Positions 57,159 to 64,000 of a stretch of DNA of 64,000 nucleotides are shown here, piece by piece. Below the pieces are notes generated by a model. It saw nothing but the letters and a program-made list of their open reading frames with translations, searched no databases and had not been told where the DNA came from. The stretch spans positions 15,588,741-15,652,740 of the forward strand of contig NC_049902.1 in NCBI RefSeq assembly GCF_001411555.2. The letters run 5' to 3'. The position numbers were made by a program, and so were the translations under genes. Position 1 is the stretch's first letter, and each line of letters starts with the position of its first letter. The stretch is from Juglans regia. Lineage: Eukaryota > Streptophyta > Magnoliopsida > Fagales > Juglandaceae.

Positions 57159-60100
57159 GGTATGTTGCTTGTAACAGCCCGCTAGAAATTCATTAGTGGA
57201 ATTTCTATTGACTTTAGGAATCTCGTGAAAACTCCATAAGTTTTTACAAATCGACCAATCGCACAGGTTTTAGTCTGTCAACATAGTCAGTGTTATCACT
57301 CACTGTGGTGCTAGAAATATGAGTTTAATTATTTGAGGTAGTTAGAAGTGTCAGAATGCGTTATGGTCTGTGCCATTAGACTCAGTGGATTATTTAAGAT
57401 TTTATGGCGTAATAGTCTATTTTCATAATTTCGGACGAAACATCTGTTGGAAATTGTGAAAATTATTTTTAGGGGCACTTCGGGGTTGAATTTCGGTGAA
57501 CGATTTTCACTATAGGTTAATATGAATATTCCAAATTTTTTAGTACTAAGTTTATTATGTTTTTTTTAGAGTGAATAGTAACCTCGATAAGCGCACCCAT
57601 TGCAGTGTTTTCAAAATCACAGTGTGGAATGTCCAAATTAGGTTAGAGAAGTTTTATTTGGACACTTAGCAAGATCTTAGCCACACATAGTAAATGGTAT
57701 TAGACACTTGGCACAAAGAAGAACCATTAGATAGATTTGTGAATGAATCAAGGTGTGAGATCATGCCACCTAAGTAAAGCTGTATTTCATCTGTTCAACC
57801 AAATTGTGCCAGACCAAAGAGGGCTTCAACCCTAGCAAAACCCTAAATGGTTGGAATCCAATTGAAACCCCAAAAACTTGGTTGAAACCAAAACCCTAAA
57901 TGGTTTTCCCAAACCCTAAAGTTGGCCTTCAAACCCTTTTTAATCCGATTTCTAGCATTGTGTTTAATCACTTGATTAAATCACTTTCACATGCTATTAA
58001 TTAATCAAATCCTTGTTATGAAATCATTACTCAAACTTTTAAACCTTGGGAATTTGATTGGGCCAAGAAAAATTGGTTTTGGGCTTGATGGCATCTCAAA
58101 CCCTAACCAAACCTCCTTTAAACCTCAAATTGAAGCCCACTTGGTAGGGCCCACCAAGGCCCACGAAATTGGCCACCTTGGCAAAGCTTCTTGGAGAAGT
58201 TTCCTCCCCCACAGGGCAGACCATCCACTGCCATTGGCTGCACCCAATAGTGCCTTGATGTGAAGGAGAAATCCACTCCATCAACCTCCATCTTTCACAG
58301 CTGCTGTAGGCAGTCTCTGCCCCTCACTATTCTCCACTTTATGTCACATAGCCACCTCCAATCAAGGGTCATTCCAGCCCACAACTTCCCCCTCCAGGAG
58401 TCTATAGTCGTGCAAGGCATTTTTCATTCCATTTTATCACTTCTTTTCCCCCGTTCTTAGAGAGAAACCCAAAAGAGCTCTCTCGGGCAGATTTCTGGGA
58501 CATTTTGCGTGGCTATTTTAGACCCTTTGTAGGTATGTTCCCAAGATGATTCCTTCACATAATTTGTTCGTCTTTGAGTCTAGTTTCCATGAATATCTTA
58601 TTAGTCTCATTCCATTCTCATTTGATCGGTAAAAAGTATTTTTAACCATGGAAAGGTCATTCTGGGCGTGAAACTGGAGAGTATGTTATGTTTTGGAAGT
58701 TTTGACCAACCTAATGGACATATCTTGGTCCGAATATTTTATGGAGTGTTGTTAACATGTGTTTATGAATGGTCATTGAGGTTTTGTTGCTTGAATAAAG
58801 CTTTTGATGATAGATTTTCTTAGAGTTAGAAACTTGAAAACTGGAAGTGAAGAAACAGTTTCTGTTTTGTGAAAGTTTGAATATTTCGTGGTTTAATCTT
58901 ATTCCAAAGGCTTTGATATTTTTATATGATCATCCTAAGCCTCTTATATACATGTTAGGATGTTATTTCAAAGATATTTAGTATTAGTTTTAAATATATG
59001 ATTTTCTATACAAGAGGATTTCAGTTAGGCCTAAAATTTGATGTTTTTGAGTTAGATCCATGTTTTATTAAATTTTAGCCATGTGATTTTAAGTTTGATG
59101 GTTGGATCTTCTTTAGGACACATTTTTTAAACCATGTGATGTGTTAGTTTGAAGATCATATGTCTTTAAGCCATGAACCAGGAGATTGATGATAGTTAGT
59201 TGGGAAAAACAGTTTCTGTTTTGGACTAACTTTAAAACCAAAAACTCCAAGTGTTATTTTGTGATTGTTGGTGAGTTTTGTTTGATGATTTAAAGCATGT
59301 TTGATCTTAGGATGTTGTTATGAATATGTTAGAAGTAAGATTTGATTTTTTGGAATTCTTGGAGATGTTTTTATTAAGGTCAAAACTTGTGATTTAAGGT
59401 TTACTTTTTGTTAAAAAGTTTGGGTCTTTTTACAAAAAGTTTGGTGTTGATAATTAGTTTTTTCTTAATGGATATTTTTAAGGGTGTTTTTAAACATAGG
59501 ATAGGAAGATCTTTGTTACAAGATTTTGGTTTATTCATGAGTTTTGAAACTTAGAAAGAATTGCAACCAAAATTAAGACAAATGGCCTATGTAGGTTTTG
59601 GCCATAGTGAGTTTTTCATAGTTGTGATTGGTTTTAAATTTTTCTGAGTTGATATTTGAGTTTGGGATAAAATTTACATGAGGAATGTAAATTTTGGTAA
59701 ATTTTGGAATTAGGATATCAAATCCTTAAGTTAGGGGTAAAATGGTCATTTACCCACATGTAGAGGGTAAAATGATAATTTTACTCTAAGTTGTCTCTTT
59801 TCACATTTCTAATTGTTAGTAATTAATTTCTAAGTTTTAGAATACTCTCTTACAGTTCCTCGTGTTTCGCGCTTTATTCTAGTAGAATGCGACAATCGAG
59901 ATAAGTTAGCTTTTAACTTACTATCAGTTTAATGTGTATGAGTGATAAGTAAGGGAACTAAATTGTATGTATGCATGTTATCATATGTGCCATGCCAAGT
60001 CATTACATATTTATCTGTTACACATAATTTATTCTGTCATGAATTATTCATCTGTTACACAAGATATTCTGTCACGTATTGCTATACATTGCAAGTATGT

Positions 60101-60420
60101 CATGTTAAGTTAAGTATGCCATTTGTTACATGTATTTCATGTCACGTAATATTCACTGTTACATGTTACGCCATGTTAAGAAATGCTGTATGTTATATGG
60201 TATGCCATGTTACGAAATGTTGCATGTTACATATATGCCATGTTATGAAATGTTCTCTGTTACATTTATGTCTTGAAGTATGTCATGTCTATCGTCTTAC
60301 GTTCATGTCACGTTATGCTACGTCAGGACTTCTGTCTTTTATGTCACGTTCATGTTACGTCACGTTACAAAATGTCATGTATGCCAATTAAGTTATTCAT
60401 GTCAATCACGACCCTAAGCG

Positions 60421-60442
60421 CTAGGATGGGGTAATATCCAAG
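60421..60442 (+). other. 22-nt stem-loop, LTR-A module d (copy 4)
   Basis: Arms CTAGGAT and ATCCAAG, six of seven pairs, loop ggggtaat. Confidence 0.65.
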
Positions 60443-60659
60443 TAGAACTCCTTTGTTCACGCTGGAGTGTCTAAATAGGTGTGAAATTCCCTGGGTTGAT
60501 GAAGTACAGTCAACAGGTTGCGAATAGGGCCTAATTAGCTGGTCACCGGAGCATGCCAGTCACTAAGGCCGATGGAGCCACACTTTATGTTACGTGTGTC
60601 CACAACAAGTGTGTCACAAACAAATAAGTCATGGGGCCACAACAACTGTGGAGCATACA

Positions 60660-60690
60660 CTACGTGAGACACAACAATTGTGACACGTAG
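60660..60690 (+). other. 31-nt extended hairpin in LTR-A module d (copy 4)
   Basis: Outer arms CTACGTG and CACGTAG (7 bp), inner arms CACAA and TTGTG with a 3-nt loop. Confidence 0.6.
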
Positions 60691-61293
60691 AATACGTGGG
60701 GCCATAACAACTGTGGAGTATGTATTAACGCACTCACAGCTGGTATAGAAACTCGTGATGTGATGCGGTAATCGACAGGGACATACGGCTCAAGGGGACT
60801 TGTGTAGCACCCATATGGTCACTTTAATGATTAAGTCTATTGAATAAGATTTTAAGTTCATGTATTTCACGTTCAAGTCATGTTTCAAGTTCACGTTATG
60901 TTATGTTCAAGTCTACGTTCACGCAATCATGGTAATCCCATGAGACAAGAATATGTTTTAAGTTCATGTTATGTATGTTCACGTTTATGTTATGTTCCAA
61001 GTTCACATTTATGTTATGTCATGCTCAAGTTCATGTTCAAATTATGCATGTTCACGTTTATATTATGTTTCAAGTCCATGTTATATTTCAAGTTCACGTT
61101 CATACTATGTTTCAAGTCCATGTTATGTTTCAAGTCACGTTCATGCTAAGTTTCAGTTTCAGTTTAAGTTATGCCAGTTATGTTATGTTGTATGTCAAGT
61201 TATGCTATGATTACTTATGATTTGATTATGCATTCATACTTTTACTGCCATGCATGCATCATTAACCTGTGTGGAAGTTTTCTGTTAACTTGC

Positions 61294-61353
61294 TGAGATT
61301 TGTAATCAAATCTCACTGTGGTAGTCCCAACTACCATTCCCCTCGAATGGTAG
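61294..61353 (+). other. 60-nt three-hairpin module (copy 4), best preserved
   Basis: TGAGATTTG/CAAATCTCA (9 bp, loop taat), GGTAGT/ACTACC (6 bp, loop ccca), CTACCATTC/GAATGGTAG (9 bp). The middle segment ACTACCATTC is shared by the second and third stems. Confidence 0.7.
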
Positions 61354-61768
61354 ATTTTGTTATAGGATTTGAAGGAGAACCGGGAATCGACCAACTGGAA
61401 ACGGTCGACTAAGCGACGGTGCGACGTAGATGGTATTACAATAGTTACCTCAGATTACTACTTGTATTTGTGGAGTTCAATCTCCAGCACTCTTTTGATC
61501 ACAACCATTTTGGACTAGTGTTGTGATTTCAGTTGTTTAGTATATCTTTATATATGAAGTATGTTGCAAGTATTTGAGATATTATAAGTTTGGTGCATGG
61601 TATTGCAAAAAAAAAAAAAAATTATCTGCAGCGAATATTGCATAATGCTAGATGCATGTTAGGAACATTGCATCTTATATGTCATGAACGGGGGTAGGTA
61701 ACCTTGTGTTGCATGTCCTGACGCTTCAGATGTCTGTCTGATCCCAAGCAGAATTTGCAGGCGTCACA

Positions 61769-62056
61769 TTGCTAATGGCCAAAAATGACAATACAAAAAA
61801 TAGACAATAAACAATAGACAATGCACTTAAATCCATATTATTACGTATTGCTATGCATCATAGACATGGTACATGCATCAAGTCTAAAACATTTAAAATC
61901 TATACGAGTAAGATAAATTTAGAATGTATGTAATATATCATACAAGGAATCGAGGCCTATATACAAGTATGATAAATTTAGAATGTATTTGTACTGAAAA
62001 TGTTTTAATACCTTGACGAGGTGCTGCCGGATGAGCGTAGAAAGTAGGGCTGCAAG
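61769..62056 (-). other. Upstream remainder of the Harbinger element
   Basis: Sequence formerly next to the Myb-like ATG. It contains a direct repeat 'gataaatttagaatgtat' (61912 and 61971). On - the step 'ctcgtcaag/gtatta' near 62018-62024 could be a leader-exon splice donor. The right terminal repeat was not identified. Confidence 0.4.
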
Positions 62057-62265
62057 TAGGGGTGTTCATCCGGATCCGGATCCGGATATCCGGCCATAAC
62101 CGGATCCGGATCCGGATGTTAAAATCCGGGCGGTTATCCGCCCGGATTAATCCGGATTTAATCCGGGCGGATAACCGGATTCAATCCGGATATCCGGATT
62201 GTAACCGGATATCCGGATTTAATCCGGATCCGGATTATAACCGGATTTAATCCGGGTTTATTTTT
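62057..62265. repeat. CCGGAT-rich terminus resembling hAT elements
   Basis: Starts taggggtgttcatccgg, a form typical of hAT ends, followed by about twenty CCGGAT/ATCCGG words in both orientations, many forming ATCCGGAT palindromes. The frame 62062-62250 is a repeat artefact. The flanking gctgcaag could be one copy of an 8-bp target; a second copy next to a matching end is not seen. Confidence 0.55.
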
Positions 62266-64000
62266 TTTTATTTTAAAAAAAAAGATTTTAAAACTTAAAA
62301 AAATATTTTTATAGCACTTAGTTTTTTTTTTTTAATTCTGATAATAAATTAACAAACAAAATAAATAAAAAAGCAAAATAAATAAGTGTAAAACAAATAA
62401 TATTGTTGTTACATCACAATGCAAGACATAAATTTACAAAAAACAAAAGAAAAAATAATACATCACAACTAATTAAACTAAATTACAAAGAACAAAAGAA
62501 ATAAATTTACAAAATAGACCAAATGCAACCCATATTCCCTTGCAAAGACATATTCCCTTGCAACAAATGGTGCAATCCGGGGTTGCAGGGCCATGAACAA
62601 CCCTGCAATATTCAGCAATATTTGAGACTGATATATCCAACATAGAGATCTTTCAATCCAATAGATAAAATGTGTCTTCTCATGAAAAAAGAGCCATAAA
62701 CACAATGATTTCACACTTCTCTTTTCTTACCTCTAACCACAGATCTTAATTTTTCACCACTTCATCAACAAAATGACCATCATGGTCATATATGCTACAT
62801 AGATTTCCCAAGCCCAGTATGAATTCGGGTAGAAAAACGGAGTAAGACTAGCATTCCCATGAAATAATTATGATGAGATGCAGCTAACCAAAATAACTTA
62901 GCTATTTCCAAAAAAAAAAAAAAAAAACTTAAGCGAGAATCTTGTTTATTTCATGAATATGAATTCTCCATAAGAAAGTGTGATGCAGAATTATTAATGT
63001 TGCACACATATTCAGGCACAATAACAAAGGAAAAATATGAATGAAATTGTCCCTCGGCATGCTACTATGAATATATTTTCAAGGAATTTGATGACTTATA
63101 TTTTAAGATAATATTTAAACATGCAAAGGCTTTCTACAGGATCAGCACCAACCTTTCAATCAGACTCAATCAGTACATCTAAAAGCATCCTAAAGTAAGC
63201 AAAAAATGGCAATGAAAAGATGAACCCTCTCCAATTAAGTCATTAATCCTTCTGCACATAATTGCATCATTCACAGTGTTATTATCTTAAGCAATACATG
63301 ATCCAAGCACCCTCTTGGTACTTTTCAAGTAGAATAGTGTATTAACATTTACAAGCAATGAAAATAGAGGAAACATGCTCAATCCATAACAACTTACAGG
63401 AAGGGGGATGGGCTGGGGGAAAGGCTTGTTGATGGTAAGTAGATTCTCATAAGTTGCATTCCAACTGCAGAAGCACAAATGATGGCTTTTAATCATTAAG
63501 AAAAAAATATTTCTTCTATGGTCCAATATGCAAAACCAGAACCTCACTTGTTTCATTACTGCAAGTAGATGGCTTTTAGTTTTAGGAGGAGAAACTCTTT
63601 TTACAGATCTATAACCACAAGTATCTTATTGTTGACACTCATCTTATATAACTCCAAAGCCGTAGGCTAAACAACATATTTCCCCCAAACTTTTTGTCAC
63701 CACTAATGATCATATGATCATGTGAATGTGGATAGATAAATTAGTATCACTACAATACAATCAACCATATTCACAGAAGAAAAGTATCACCTAACATGAA
63801 CTCACGGTGGAAAGATTTTTTCAGTATAAGAAGATCAGCTTATGGAGTAGTTTTGTTGTCTCTTCTTGGATACCCATTTTCATGGAAAAATAAAGATATT
63901 AACCCTTACATGTAAACCCACTGTAATGGCAATAAAACTAAATCCCATGTGAAAAACAGAGCAAAGGAAAAATAATATAAACTAAACAAACCGAGTATTA
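62266..64000. other. AT-rich DNA, no gene recognised
   Basis: Possibly the interior of the element starting at 62057. Frames 62478-62714 and 63287-63556 (both -) have no recognisable domain. A-rich runs lie at 62273-62283 and 62910-62927. Confidence 0.5.

Larger units (their letters stand above)
57170..61768 (+). mobile_element. LTR-A copy 4, complete solo LTR (4599 bp, TSD ttgct)
   Basis: TGTAACAGCCCGCTAG at 57170, GCAGGCGTCACA at 61768. Perfect duplication ttgct at 57165-57169 and 61769-61773. Modules a (57170-58500), b (to 59940), c (60000-60400), d (60410-60840), e (60850-61200), f hairpins (61294-61353) and g in single copy. No internal region, PBS or second LTR. It separates the Harbinger Myb-like gene from its upstream sequence. 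Frames 57991-58263, 58260-58460, 59942-60391 and 60880-61220 are LTR or repeat sequence. Confidence 0.92.

Noticed and set aside
63558..63566. Second 'ctgcaag' as the right target copy of the hAT-like element
   Set aside because: No caccccta terminus precedes it; match is short and probably chance.

Overview
This window is plant nuclear DNA, almost certainly from a woody eudicot. It carries one recognisable host gene, a complete six-exon Bax inhibitor-1 gene (50135-52973, + strand). Nearly everything else is layered transposable elements. An AT-rich MITE near 48992-49172 resembles one I associate with Fagales (walnut/hickory/oak relatives); that is a weak hint only.

Region 1 to about 47285 reads best as the 3' part of one Ty3/gypsy element of the Tat lineage, stretched from roughly 5 kb to 47 kb by insertions. 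Its own pieces are: decayed RNase H plus the start of the second (Tat-type) RNase H at 1-708; a noncoding stretch with tandem repeats of about 97 bp (28161-28963); an antisense gene of the 'putative gypsy-type transposon' (Transposase_28-like) family, 42223 down to 28964, with its own TATA box; and an LTR fragment at 46413-47285. Inserted into it are: a large LTR (here LTR-A) at 709-28160; a 462-bp insert at 29159-29620; an Athila-like element at 29712-37246 that has lost RT, RNase H and the integrase core; a 3.05-kb LTR unit (38987-42039); and a 3.57-kb LTR unit (42844-46412).

LTR-A is inserted into itself. Copy 1 (+) is split by copy 3 (-, 7224-27860, TSD gtaat). Copy 3 is split by copy 2 (-, 8383-13144, TSD aaagt) and by a block holding a plant L1-type LINE (16064-22039) and an LTR with an adjoining primer-binding site (22040-26490). 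A fourth copy (57170-61768, TSD ttgct) lies inside a PIF/Harbinger element, 11 bp from the start codon of its Myb-like gene. No LTR-A copy has a recognisable gag or pol; copies 2 and 4 look like solo LTRs.

Region 47286-49980 is AT-rich intergenic DNA with a MITE and a degenerate hAT-like segment. After BI-1, 54309-57158 holds a decayed PIF/Harbinger transposase gene and its Myb/SANT partner on the - strand. At 62057 a CCGGAT-rich terminus resembling hAT elements begins; its other end was not found.

The strongest unexplained signals are small base-paired modules inside the LTRs: a 60-nt block of three hairpins and a 22-nt stem-loop. Both recur at the same spacing in LTR-A copies and in the diverged 42844-46412 LTR, with paired base changes that keep the stems.
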